The translations under genes and the position numbers were made by a program. A DNA stretch of 64,000 bases from Mermis nigrescens (lineage: Eukaryota > Nematoda > Enoplea > Mermithida > Mermithidae). Location: assembly GCA_036768485.1 (NCBI GenBank), contig JAVLUZ010000154.1:39924851-39988850 (forward strand), in the 5' to 3' direction. Numbering within the stretch: position 1 is the first letter of the stretch; each line of letters begins with the position of its first letter. Below the pieces are notes generated by a model, which was given only the letters and a program-made list of their open reading frames with translations, was not told the origin of the DNA and did not search any database. Below are positions 11,426 to 22,005 of this stretch, one piece after another.

Positions 11426-12452
11426 AATTCTCTCCTGGCTAGGTCCTAAATACAGTAAAAGACCTTACACGGAACGTATATACTTCGACATTTTGCGCTC
11501 ACGATCTTCGACCCTTTGAAGTTTGTAGCCCTAAACTTGGTAAATTTATAGATCAACTATAGTTTGAAGCTCGTCTAAAAAAATGAAGGCTGAAAGCTGT
11601 TTATTCAGGCAGCGCGGACGTTTTCAAAAAACCCGTTTCGGATTTCATGTTAGGTATTATGCAGGTCAAACACGAAACGCCTTCGATTTTTAAAATGATC
11701 GTCCAGAAATAACTGTGGACAATTAGACTTATGCGTAAAATTAATTAGCATGGCAGAAAGAAGTTTTTACGCGACGCAATCCTTGTGCTATAAAATGTTA
11801 AAGCCAAATAACAAAATTGTTCTTTTGCAGAAAAACAGCATAATCTTATGAACGGACTGAATATTGTAAAAAAAATTTTAAAAAGACAAGTCCGAACAAT
11901 TGATAAGCGAGAAGATATGAAAAAGAGAAATAAGACAACAAGTTGCATTTTTCAAAGCAATTGTGGGTGTTCCGAGTTAGGTCCACATCCATGCATATCA
12001 ATATACTATAATATGGGTTGAGATCCGTGAATGAATCTGTGGTCTCAATAAGACTCTTCAAGTCATGTTGAAGCACAAAAGCAGCGTCACGCGTTTATCA
12101 ACTTTCTTCTGCTATCGATTTACATGGACTTGACAAGAAACGGACGTGGTTCCATTTTAGGTCCTAGGACTGCATTTACAGAGCACAAAACTGCAGCAGT
12201 ATAGAGGAATGCGGCCGAAAATTTATTAATCAGCAGGTCAAAGAAATGCAGAAACAGCCAGAAAATTGGTTTACATGTCACTCGAATCCGAAGTAGTTTT
12301 TCACGATCTGAAATTTTTAAATCCAAAAATAAGCTAAGGCAACCACTCCATGGCCAAGATCCTACAGTACGACCCAAGAACACATTTTAAAACAGCTACA
12401 ATCGTATTATGTAATTTGAATACCTAAAAGAAATCCGAGTTAGCGCTGCATG

Positions 12453-13427
12453 CAGGCCCGTATCCAGAATATTGTTTCGGGGAGGAAGGGTACGACCAAG
12501 ATTCTTTGAAAACATAAGGGCGTGACGTTAGAGTAATTGCTGAGTATGGGTTCTGTCAGAAATCCGTAAAAACGGGTTTATAAAATACGTATTTTTCCAA
12601 AACATGCTACAATCGTTAAGACAAAGCGTGGAAAACAAGTTCGATTGAAAACTGTTTATTGTTTCCTGAAATATTCCGGATTTTACCGCTAAATTCGTGT
12701 TTTTCAGCGATTAAGCACTAGGATGAAAAATACATGGTTTTATACTTTTTTCGCCAAAAAAATCATTTTCCTGTCATTTCCGATATGCTGATAACGAATA
12801 TAAAAATCCTTTTGCTTGTAAATCTTTTTCTACGCGTGATATATGCAAATTTATGCAAATTTCCGTCCAAACGTCTATTAGTCGACCTAAGCAGCTAAAT
12901 GTCGACCTAAGCAGCCTAAAATTCTCCTTCATCTATAATTAAGAAAAATTAAGAGAAAACCGACTCACAGGATAAATGTCAAAGCTGCCTATTTTTGAGC
13001 GCTGTCGAAGTGTGAACTTTAGAGCCCTATAGCTCCCTCAATATTAGACGGATTCTCATGAAACTATTTTTCCGCGCCTTATTTTAACCATTTCGGCGAG
13101 TTTTATAAGAAAGCCCGAACGTCAAAAACTGATTTTTAAAAATTTCTATCGAGACCCATATTCTGCTCTTTAGTCAACGACGTTTTACGGCAACTAAAGC
13201 TGTATATAAACTTTGTAAATTTTACAATCCAGATACCTTGAATATGGTGAGAATTCAGAGGACACATCTTGAACAACTCTCATTTTCTGCATAAAACCTG
13301 TACAAAACAGTAGACATAGATGCAAAATACGCTCTAGGGGGAGTAAGAGGGAGAAAAGGAAAAATCATTCGCGTGTTTCATTCCGGGGGCACGTGCCCCT
13401 CCTATCCTCATCCTGGATACGGGCCTG
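12453..13427. mobile_element. hAT-C: 975-bp non-autonomous hAT-like element
   Basis: The termini are CAGGCCCGTATCCAGAAT on the left and ATCCTGGATACGGGCCTG on the right, an inverted pair of about 16 bp. The flanks GCTGCATG (12445-12452) and GCTGCGTG (13428-13435) agree at 7 of 8 bases. CAGG-type ends with an 8-bp duplication are characteristic of the hAT superfamily. There is no transposase frame inside. Truncated relatives lie at 14085-14178 and 17498-17741. Confidence 0.85.
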
Positions 13428-13479
13428 GCTGCGTGTATTACGCTTGTAGAGCAGCAAAAAAGCGTTCCATGTTAGGTAG

Positions 13480-13665
13480 GACACTGTTCCGTATTAGGTC
13501 TTTTATCTTGCATAAGAGTCATCATCATTTCCAAGCTTTTTAACGGAAAACTATTCATTTTTATTAATTTTTTGCCATCATTTTGCATCATTTTGCCTCA
13601 TATTTCCCGCAAAATTTCTAATTTTTTTTATTCTAAACGGAGATCCTGAATCCCCACGTGCATGT
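13480..13665. repeat. Interspersed repeat, family K, copy 2
   Basis: It ends with CCCCACGTGCATGTCTG, which also ends the copy at 51228-51497, and contains the CATTTTGCCTCATATTTCC segment. Non-coding. Confidence 0.4.
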
Positions 13666-14084
13666 CTGCTCCGGAGTCCGGTTTCAGACTATTCAGCCGT
13701 TCTCCCTAAGTCACTGTGATAATAATCTCCAATTTTCGGATGCTTTTATCTCACTCAATTGTGCTGTCCGCCAAATAATTTTTTCATTTGGATTCCCCAT
13801 GCTTCCTCTCTCTAAAAATGTTTATTTTTCTGTCGAAAAGCAGATCTGGCGCTAAATTAGAATGTTAACCCAAGTGATCCTTTAAACGTGGTTCAAGAAC
13901 TTTCAATTTTTCCTTTGGAAAACTTTTGTAAAAAAATAATTGTACTTTCCAAATTTCGGGTAGCCGAAAAATATCGATTCATAGAAAGTACATAGGCACG
14001 CACAAAAGATAGTGTCAATCAAACGTAGGAATGCCGTCCCCCTATCCCCTCACAGTTATATACATGCCTGGTTTTCTCTGAAAG

Positions 14085-14178
14085 GATTTACCCACTTCCA
14101 GGCCCAAATCCAGGATTTGTTTCGGGTAAGGTCACGATTAAAATTGCTGAAATATATTGATGCAAAATACGCTTTAGG
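14085..14178 (+). mobile_element. hAT-C fragment
   Basis: CCAGGATTTGTTTCGGGTAA and then GATGCAAAATACGCTTTAGG match the left end and an internal part of hAT-C, joined with most of the element missing. It directly abuts the LINE fragment that follows. Confidence 0.55.
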
Positions 14179-14605
14179 TAGTACAAATGTAAATGTAACT
14201 AGTGGTGTACCTCAAAAAAGTGTTTTAAGTTCTACTTTATTTTTGCTTTATATTAACGACATTGTAAAACTTTGTGTAAACGATAAGACCAAAACTATGC
14301 TTTTTGCCGATGATCGTACAATATATGCTATAAATCTACCGATTCTCATATTTTACAAAACCTTGCTTTCTGAGATCGTTAATTGGTCACAAATATGGCA
14401 TTTACCTTTATCAATACCTAAATGTCGAGTTCTTTACTTAGGCTATAATAATCCTCACATATACTATTTGATTAATGGTCATATAATTATAATCCCAAAA
14501 ATTGGTATCCGAGATTTAGGTATTATTTTAACTGAAAACATAAATTCTTCTCCTCATATTAATAATATAGTTAAAAATGCATTTTTCGATTATCGCTCTT
14601 AAAAA
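14179..14605 (+). pseudogene. CR1-type LINE reverse transcriptase fragment
   Basis: A translated stretch of about 140 codons starts at VNVTSGVPQKSVLSSTLFLL and continues through YINDIV and the catalytic FADD box, to ILTENINSSPHINNI. This is the middle and late palm of a non-LTR reverse transcriptase, related to the complete copy at 24.6-27.6 kb but clearly diverged. Normal GVPQGSVL reads GVPQKSVL. The 5' side is replaced by a hAT-C fragment and the 3' side is cut by MITE-A at 14612, so it cannot make a working enzyme. Confidence 0.85.
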
Positions 14606-14611
14606 TATTGG

Positions 14612-14784
14612 TGTGGCGAAAAACACTATTTTTCAATGTTTTGCATCGAGCACTATCAATTGGCATCAAAAAATTGCGAAAAAAATTCAAAAATTGAATT
14701 CTGGGGCGAGTATTTTGGTTTCTGAGGGGGTATTCGAACTTCTGGGGTTACACAACCCGCATACCCCCACGCCCATGTACCCTC
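14612..14784 (-). mobile_element. MITE-A copy, reverse, truncated
   Basis: The family core is present (CATCGAGCACTATCAATTGG, AATTGAATTCTGGGGCGAG), ending in ACCCCCACGCCCATGTA. The GCTGCCCACNTATG end is missing. It sits within the decayed LINE. Confidence 0.7.
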
Positions 14785-14854
14785 ATATGTGCTGGTTACG
14801 CCCCCGATCAACTTCACACATGCACAGCATGGGAATTCTGGGGGAAGTGAAATT

Positions 14855-15235
14855 ATAAAGTGCGTTTTTTGGTCCAAAAATTGAAGGTACGCGTCAAAAA
14901 CATCGTTTTTCATTGTTTTTGACGATGCTCTATCTTTCTAGAGCATTAAAACACAAACAATTCAGAAAAAATCAAAAAAGTCGGAACAAATTGAACAAAA
15001 TATAGTCAAAACATGAGTATAATGGCGCGAAGCGCCGAAAAATTTGGCACTTTTGAGCAAATAGATAGCTAAAAACGGTCAAAAAAGCATCTTTACTACA
15101 ATTTTTCATAAAACTTTTAAGAACTTTCGAAAAATCGCCAATTCTGTGGGGGGTGAAAAAATTTTTGCGAGGAGTGAAAATTTTCCCAGGAGGGTGAAAA
15201 GCTCCTCAAACCCCCCTAAATCAAGTATGGTCACC
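14855..15235 (-). repeat. Repeat-H copy 2, reverse
   Basis: The reverse complement follows 2100-2460 closely: the GACGCGTC/CGTCAAAAACATCG block, CTAGAGCATTAAAAC, GGCGCGAAGCGCC, AAATAGATAGCTAAAAACG, and the AGGGTGAAAA/CCCCCCTAAA end. It is inserted in the same decayed LINE as the preceding MITE. Confidence 0.65.
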
Positions 15236-16130
15236 TTGAAAAACGTGATGCCAGAAATATCGAAAAGGTTCAGAGATATTTTAGAAAGAGATTATTAACG
15301 ATAGTGATGCATTAAATCAAAAACGACTTCAGATACTTGAACTGGACGCTTTAGAATTTCGAAAAATTATTTTCGATTTAAGTATGGTTTATAGAAATTC
15401 TTCATGGCTTCATTAATATAAATCCTGATGATCTTTTTACTGTCATTAAATCCTCCACCACCCAGGCTCTAAATTGTATTAAACTCAGAAATGCAAAATT
15501 TTGTTTAGATCTAAAAATACTCTTCTCCGAATAGGATAGTTTCTTTATGGAAATTTTTTCTATGGAAATTTATAGTTTAAAAAAGATAGTTTCTTTATGG
15601 AAATTTCTTTATAGAAAATTCTTTATTTGATTTACTAGAAAATGTACAACGCAGGTTCACAAAGCGATTATTCAATAATAAAACTCTATCTTATGATTTT
15701 AGATTGAAGGAATTGTGTCTCGAACGCCTAGAACTTCGACGGCTCTATTTTGATTTAAACATGGCCTATTCTATCATAAAATTTCAAGCACTGCCTTTTG
15801 AAGACTTTTTTGTTCTCAATACGGGATCAAATCGTGCCACAAACTCTCGGAAACAAATTGTAAACAAATCAAATCTGAACATTAGAAAATATGAATTTTT
15901 CAATCGAATTGTTTCTGTATGGAACTCTTTGCCTGAGCATGTTACACAAGCTCCATAACTCGAAAGCGTTTATGATGAGATCGAAAACCCTTGATTTTGA
16001 TGCTTTTCTTCAGGGCCGTAAGTAAGCGCATTTTTAATTTGCCTTTACGTGTCCTTGTCTATCAAGCTTTTGGTCCAGATTTAATATTATTTCGCATTGA
16101 TAAAACCGTAATTTATGCACACAGGTAGTT
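15236..16130 (+). pseudogene. CR1-type LINE ORF2 C-terminal fragments
   Basis: Frameshifted pieces read EKVQRYFRKRL, LQILELDALEFRKIIFDLSM and, from 15704, ELCLERLELRRLYFDLNMAY through KYEFFNRIVSVWNSLPEHV. The last motif (R-x-V-x-x-W-N-S-L-P) is the conserved end of CR1/Jockey-type ORF2 and parallels FSHRYVNLWNSLPVDV in the complete copy. The ELDALEFR and ELCLERLELR blocks look like two copies of the same segment, so two LINE fragments may be joined here. Confidence 0.8.
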
Positions 16131-16213
16131 TGGGTATTGTTTGGAACCATATAATGTATGCATCAAAAATTTCCTCGTGCAATTGAAGAATAATACGCCT
16201 GGGCTAAACTTAA

Positions 16214-17022
16214 GAATATGGTACTTTTAGAAAAAGAGCAAAACGAATATGGAATGCCAAAATTTTTTTGCCAAAATGGTAGAAAATGATCACATTGAAG
16301 CGTGGAAAAAAATTTGGTGAAAATCTGAGCCATACTTGCAAAGTTGCAGGCAACTCTCTATGTGAGTGTTAGGTGGGACGATTAAATGGCTCGATCCAAG
16401 GACTTACACATTTGTCAGAAATAAATAATATGGGCTGAAATTACAGGAGGAAGCATAGCAATGAAGGAGAAGAAAGAAAAAAGGCGCGAAAAGCTGTTTA
16501 AAATTTTAAAAAACTTTCAAAAAATTTTCATATTTCTTTGCATGTTTTTTTCGGTTTTACTTGACAAGATATACAAAAATCTGAGTTTTTGCTCCTATTA
16601 TACTTAGGCTTAGGCTTTAGTATATCTGAAAAGGTATTTTAAGCTGCTTAGGTCGAGGTCGCTCCCGCTCAGGTCGATGTATAGATGCTTACGTCGATGT
16701 ATAGATGCTTAGATCAATGTATAGATGCTTAGATCGATGTATAGATGCTTAGGTCAATGTATAGATGCTTAGGTCGACGTAAATTGGGTATCTGAGTGTG
16801 ATTCTGCAATCAGCTGTTTGAATCTTCAAATACTTAGGTCGAGAAGATGCTTGCTTAGGTCGCGAAGAGGCTAATTAACGAAACCCATAGCTTTTGAAAT
16901 ATTGATCATAGACGGATGAAATTTTTTTCCGCGCTTTCTTTCAACATGTTCTAAGTACATAATGAGCGAAAAAATTTGCTTTTCTGAAGTTTATTTCTTA
17001 GTATTCTGAAAGTACCATATTC
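16214..17022. mobile_element. 809-bp element with TTAA target duplication
   Basis: TTAA at 16210-16213 and 17023-17026 flanks inverted ends: GAATATGGTACTTTTAG on the left and the reverse complement of GAATATGGTACTTTCAG on the right (16 of 17). TTAA targets are used by piggyBac and Kolobok elements. No transposase is present. It interrupts the 3' part of the LINE fragment and carries the minisatellite at 16672-16795. Confidence 0.75.
16672..16795 (+). repeat. 20-bp minisatellite (GATGTATAGATGCTTAGGTC)n
   Basis: Six near-identical 20-bp units lie in direct order, preceded by TTAGGCTTAGGC. A shorter version lies at 18711-18855 in the same context, and related GTCGACCTAAGCAGC words occur near 12890-12915. 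Confidence 0.85.
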
Positions 17023-17084
17023 TTAACTTACTCCATTCGCGTGTTTCAATTTCGATTTACTTAAATTATTTGCACATTTTTTCG

Positions 17085-17127
17085 TTTGATGACAAATAAA
17101 CTTTTGATTTGATTTGATTTGATTTGA
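17085..17127 (+). repeat. LINE 3' tail, (TTTGA)n
   Basis: GATGACAAATAAACTTTTGA is followed by four to five TTTGA units. CR1-clade LINEs end in short tandem repeats instead of poly(A), so this is the likely 3' end of the LINE fragment begun at 14.2 kb. Confidence 0.6.
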
Positions 17128-17497
17128 ATAAGTTGCCTAACAATATTGTCTGTTCTTCTTCGGTAAATGTTTTTCAGATAAAGGTTAGAACTTTCCTTCT
17201 GGCAGAGAATCTTCTCTCTGCAAATATCCTACAGATCTTGGGAGTTCGCAGTCACGTGAATCGATATTAGTGATAGCTATAATGTTTTATGGTATTTGTG
17301 CATGATTTATTTTATCTGTTCCACTGACTTCGTAATGAATATTTAATTAAAATAAAGACTAAAAGTGGAGTGTTTAAGCTGTGCGCTTCTGACTAAATAG
17401 ACTGCCAAAAATCGCGCCGAATTTCAAAATTACAATTCGAGTCTATTCAGTCCCAAGCGCTGCGGTTTAAACACACTATTTTCAGCCTTTATACAAC

Positions 17498-17741
17498 CTA
17501 AAGCGTATTTTGCATCTATGTCTTCCTTTTATACCTACAGACAGGTTTTACGCAGAAAATGAGATTTGTTCAAGAGGGTGTCGTCCATTGTCATTCTCAT
17601 CATATTTAAGGCATTTGGGTAGCCAAATTTACAAAGTTTGCAGCTCTAGTGGTCGTAAAACGTCATTTTAAATTCATCCTTTGGTCCCCCATTATGTTTT
17701 AAAAACATTCTGGTCGTGCCCCTCTCCGAAACAAACCAGAT
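17498..17741 (-). mobile_element. hAT-C fragment, reverse, internally deleted
   Basis: The reverse complement matches hAT-C near 13190-13340 (GCGTATTTTGCATCTATGTC, AAATTTACAAAGTTT, CGTAAAACGTC) and then its left end (CCCCTCTCCGAAACAAACCAG, ATACG). It is followed directly by a LINE 3' fragment, as at 14085. Confidence 0.6.
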
Positions 17742-17851
17742 ACGTCAATAACATGAAACTGTTCATCAAACAATCACGTTTAGATTGTAGAAAACATGAC
17801 TTTGCGAACAGGGTGGCTAAAATTTGGAACATTCTCCCACAAAATACAGGG
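17742..17851 (+). pseudogene. LINE ORF2 C-terminal scrap
   Basis: About 35 codons read NNMKLFIKQSRLDCRKHDF and then ANRVAKIWNILPQN, the conserved last segment of CR1-type ORF2. It is cut by the inverted-repeat element starting near 17852. Confidence 0.7.
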
Positions 17852-17935
17852 CTAAACTGGCGAATATGTGGGCATTCGTGTAGCTGGTTCACATATGTAT
17901 CAACATAGTCATATTATAAGGGGCGTTATGTGTGC

Positions 17936-18047
17936 GGTCGATAGCATCTGAGGGAACGAGAGAAAGTTGCTGGCAGTCGGATTCGAAACGTGGACCCCTT
18001 GCTCTAAAGTCCAGAACCATAACCAATCGACTAACGCTGGTTAATTT
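17936..18047 (-). ncRNA. tRNA-derived SINE head (degenerate)
   Basis: On the minus strand, GTTAGTCGATTGGTTATGG resembles a pol III A box with a D-loop, and TTTCGAATCCGACTGCC resembles a B box with a T arm, spaced as in a tRNA. An anticodon arm (GGACTTTAGAGC) can be guessed but pairs poorly, so this is not a working tRNA. It is more likely the head of a SINE. The tail was not defined. Confidence 0.45.
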
Positions 18048-18118
18048 CGATAAAGATTGCAAGGTATTCGTGATGTTTTGCAGGTTTACCAGCCGATTAG
18101 GCTTAGGCTTAGTATCAT

Positions 18119-18236
18119 GGACTGACCAAAATGTTGGTGCCAGCGTTTAAAATAAGCCTGAGTAATGGGATGCGACGAGCGGAGCGAGCGTGGCTCATTT
18201 TCAAACGCTGGCACCAACATTTGGTCAGTCACATGA
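18119..18236. repeat. Perfect-arm hairpin with GAGCGGAGCGAGCG loop
   Basis: GACTGACCAAAATGTTGGTG, extended by CCAGCGTTT, pairs with AAACGCTGGCACCAACATTT followed by GGTCAGTC, with one bulge. Inside, AAAATAAGCC pairs with GGCTCATTTT. The loop holds GCGACGAGCGGAGCGAGCGT. The same loop motif closes the otherwise different hairpin at 28160-28290. TTAGGCTTAGGCTTAG precedes it. Confidence 0.85.
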
Positions 18237-18411
18237 ATCTACTGGTAACAATTGATGACTGCCTTATTTGTTTTCAACTTGACTCAAATCAAACCAGTTA
18301 GGTGGCAGCTTTCACCGAATACTACTTGCTGCTACTACGTAACCTATAATGTGCTTATCTTAATACATATGTGAACCAACTACACCTAATGCAACAATGT
18401 GTACCAAACAA

Positions 18412-18700
18412 AAGTTGCCAAGCAGTACATCGATCGATAGTTTCTAGAAGCTGATTTCAGTAAAAAAAATTTGAAGTGGGTCGGCATTATTGATGGATTT
18501 ACTGTCGTTTAAAGATATCAGATTATCAAGGGGGGACTACATGAAAAAACACCAGAAAAATCGAAAAAAACGTAAGTTGCAAGCAGTACATCAATCGATA
18601 GAGATTCTGAAGCTGATTTAAGTAAAAAAAGATTAGAGTGCGTCGGCATTATTGATGGAGTTACTGTCGTTTAAAGATTTCATATTACCAACGTGATAAG
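18412..18700. repeat. Tandem duplication, 161-bp unit, 1.8 copies
   Basis: AAGCAGTACATCGATCGATAG through GGCATTATTGATGG and ACTGTCGTTTAAAGAT recur 161 bp later with a few changes. Non-coding. Confidence 0.8.
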
Positions 18701-18710
18701 ATACTATGGA

Positions 18711-18855
18711 AAATCTAAGTTTTTGCTTCTAATATACTTAGGCTTAGGCTTAGTATATCTAAAAAGGTGTTTTAAGCTGCTTAGGTCGAGGTCGCTCCCG
18801 CTCAGGTGATTGTATAGATGCTTAGGTCGATGTATAGATGCTTAGGTCGATGTAT
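18711..18855 (+). repeat. Fragment related to the TTAA element, with short 20-bp minisatellite
   Basis: TACTTAGGCTTAGGCTTAGT, then AAGCTGCTTAGGTCGAGGTC, then two to three TGTATAGATGCTTAGGTCGA units parallel 16600-16720. No TTAA ends are present here, so it is a fragment. Confidence 0.65.
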
Positions 18856-19257
18856 AGAGATTTGACTACTTTAAATGTCTGTAACTCTTGACTGGAATGA
18901 GACCCACGCAAAATTTTTTTAAAATGATCGTCTCATTGAGGTCTATCTAATGGTGTATCATTTGCTAAAGCTTGGTTTGGTACACATTTTCTGCCAAAAA
19001 TTCCAAATACAGTTGACTGTAATGACCCAATAGCTTTCAGGGATATGATTTCGGAAATTTATTTTAGTGTTTATATATCGGTTTTTACCCTTACCGTCTA
19101 AGGAGCGTGGACGACTAATCGAGCTGAAGAGCCGCAATGCGTTACTTTTAAATAAATTTGATCAATATTTCAACTCTACATACCTACATATTTCGACCAT
19201 GGGTAAAAAAAAATGGCGCATCGAAGATCACGGATACCAGTCTACGTTCTAAGTCAC

Positions 19258-20704
19258 CAGAGGCGTAGCCAGGATTTTGGTTCGGAGGGGGCAAGTACAA
19301 AAATTTTTAAAGACTACTTTTGCGTCGAGTGCTTTGATGTGGTACAGTAGAGTGGAACAATGTGTAGTAAAACTGAGTTTTTCGACCATTAGTAGTGTAG
19401 CCTGTCTGACTTTTGGGTTTCTGACGATCAACAATACAACAAGTGGGAAGCGGCGCGAAGCGCCAAAATTTTTCAATATTTTCACCGTTTTTGTGTAGAA
19501 TCTACGGCGTTTTTATAGACAATCAGTTCGGAAATCATGAGTGGCTCAAAGTACCAGAGAATTAAGGCATTTTTTTACCGCCGTTAACATTTTATAGCTC
19601 TGTGAATACTGACACTTTGACAGAGCAGAAAATTATGAAATTTGTGCAAAACAATTTTGACATAATGCTATAAGTTCAGGCTTCTAACAGGAAAACTGCG
19701 CATTAATGACTTAGTACGAAGCACTAGAATATTTTGACTGATTCGACGCAATGCTGGAGCTTTACAAAAGTAACAACAGTAATCGGCGGAGTTATGCATC
19801 GGAAAATTTTGACGCTTTCGCTCTTTAAACTTAATTTATACCGTTTAAATCATACAGAACAGACAAACCTTCCAGCGCGAAGCGCCCGGAAATTTCAAAG
19901 AAATTCCTAACCCTTTTACCCCTTTTTGTCCTACCAAAAATTTTTTTACACGTACAACAAGATTTTAAGGTTGGCCACAGCGGATCCATTGCAGAGCCGC
20001 GGAAAATTTTGTAAACAATGCACCTCAATGTTGAATACTAATGTTAAAATTTTCGCAAAATCGGCCAAATCTTAGTTCTGAATTAAGCCCAAAAACAGTT
20101 AAAATTGATCGAATCACACAAGAATTCTGAGCTGAAATGTGTTTTTCAACCTCTGCTTAGTATATAGTGCAGCAACGGGTCGCTGGATATAGAAAAATGT
20201 ACATATCCATGAAAATTTTGTTCTTACTATTTTCAGACCCATTTGTGGCCTTCTTATTAACAAGACGTAGTTCAGAAATCAGAAAATGCGTAAGAACACA
20301 AGAAAATTTGGCCATTCTTTTCGATTTCAATAGAATTATGTGTCCTTGTAAAGAAAGACAAACAAAGCAGAGAATAAGCAAACCGGTAGGCAATCATTTT
20401 CGCACTTTTACTATTATGCTCGAAAAGCATGCGCAGTTACATTCAAGGAACAAATAGTGCATCAAATCATTAAAGTGATCTGAAGCGATGGATTATTTTA
20501 GCTTATTCAAGCTTCTAAACTCGCGGATCTATAAAACAATAAATAATAATGACTCATCGCTAAGTGCTGGAAGATTTTTGACGTTTTTTGCCTTTTTTGA
20601 ACTCAATTTTCTGATCACAATTATTGCGCCAGAAAAATCAACAAAATTTTTGAAAAATTTCGGAGGGGGCATGTGCCCCCTATGCTCCCCTGGCTACGCC
20701 CTTG
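19258..20704. mobile_element. hAT-B copy 1 (1,447 bp), left half of a composite
   Basis: It begins CAGAGGCGTAGCCAGGATTT and ends CCCCTGGCTACGCCCTTG, the inverted form. The left flank is TAAGTCAC (19250-19257). The right inner flank, ATTTTTCG, does not match it. No transposase was seen. The element carries GGCGCGAAGCGCC palindromes. It resembles copy 2 along its whole length. Confidence 0.85.
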
Positions 20705-22005
20705 ATTTTTCGTGTTTATGCATGACAATGAGGCAATATATGCGAATGTCCGTCTGGACATATACTTATGTTGTTATTTTTTTGCATTATTATTTCTAAA
20801 CGAACGGGGAACTTTCCAAATTATTCGGAAATGCATCGCCGTATAAGTTTGATCTTTGCAATTTTGAATATGTCGCTCGTTCAGGCTATATTTTTGTGTA
20901 GTTAAACGTAATCCTACACAACAATTGAATTTAAGAGAGAGGCTCAACGACTTGCAGTTCAATTAAATACGTCGTGAAGTTCAGTTCAATATTTTCGCCT
21001 CATTCTCATGCATGCGCCGCACCAAAATGAATTATAAATGAGTCCGCACTGCCTATTATACTTTACTGTTGCATGTAGAAAAGTTAGGTCCCCGATTCTA
21101 TAAGTATACCAAAATTATTTCTGGGCTATGGGGGGCAGGCCCTCCCCCGGCGTACGCCCATGCATATGCCTAAGTTCGGCAAATTCTGCTAAAAATCAGA
21201 TTTTCTCAAAGCAAAGCAAAAAAATCGAAGTATATTCTGCGGCCTGCAGATTGAAATAAACTAACCAAAAAATGATTGAAAAAGCAGCAAGTTAGCTGTA
21301 CAGTAGCTACGGAAAAGTAGGAGTAAACTAGGAGCGACTTTGTAAGCCAATTGAATGAAATAGCAAACATTGATGCATTCAAGACAATCAAAGAAATTGT
21401 TGGATTAAAGCAGCAGGAAACGCGCAAGCTTAAGGCCCATTCATGCTTCGTCCAGCTTCGTCCGGTTTGGTGTCGGGATGCAAAAATTGACAAAACCGCT
21501 GCGGCACGCTCCGGCACGAGTCCGGCATTATCTGGCATCATGCGGCACGCGTCCAACTTTCCCACGCGCTTGACGTCATGATCTGTGCCGCAATGCGGCT
21601 TATTTTGCGGGAACGAACAAGTTGAGTTGGTTTCAAACTTTCGTCCGTCCGGCACATATGAAATGTATAGGACAGCGTGAGAAAATCAATATTTTCAGCA
21701 GACTGCCCTGTACTTTAGAAAGATTGGCGCGACATGTAGCCCATTGCACGCCTTGTTTATTTTGTACTATTTCATTTTTCAAGCTTTAAATCAGTATTGT
21801 CTTTTTAAACAAGACCTTACATTATTTAAGCAGATCAAACGTTTTTCAGCCTAAGCTGTACGCAACTATTGGGTGTTACGAATACTTATACACTCAGATT
21901 CGTAATCCTGATGCTACATGGAACATTTTAAAAAACTAAGCTTCTTCTACGCTCTGAAACTAAAGTTAATTTCCAGTGTAAACATCAAACAACTAATGGG
22001 TGTGA
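20705..22005. other. Passenger DNA between the two hAT-B copies
   Basis: 1,301 bp not belonging to hAT-B. It contains a GC-richer patch at about 21440-21600 with repeated CGGCACG/CCGGCA words. A short plus-strand frame at 21351-21581 (NEIANIDAFKTIKEIVGLKQ) is preceded by stops and is not recognised. It may be an exon scrap or chance. A TGGCTACGCCC-like patch near 21150 hints at a further old hAT end. Confidence 0.5.

Larger units (their letters stand above)
17866..18400. mobile_element. Inverted-repeat element enclosing a SINE and a hairpin
   Basis: The arm at about 17868-17930 (GTGTAGCTGGTTCACATATG, then TCATATTATAAG) reappears inverted at about 18338-18400 (CATATGTGAACCAACTACAC). The arms are 55-60 bp with several mismatches. 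Target duplications were not identified. Confidence 0.55.

Noticed and set aside
12120..12410. Possible decayed transposase frame on plus (lysine/arginine-rich)
   Set aside because: Short, interrupted, and no motif of any transposase family was recognised.
17936..18047. Functional tRNA gene on the minus strand
   Set aside because: B box is good but the acceptor and anticodon stems do not pair; annotated as SINE-like instead.
16600..18760. Interstitial telomere from TTAGGC runs
   Set aside because: Only two or three units each time, always within the same repeat context. Kept only as a low-interest observation.
21351..21581. Small plus-strand frame (NEIANIDAFKTIKE) as a gene exon
   Set aside because: Preceded by stops and with no matching neighbour exon; left as an unassigned note in the passenger segment.
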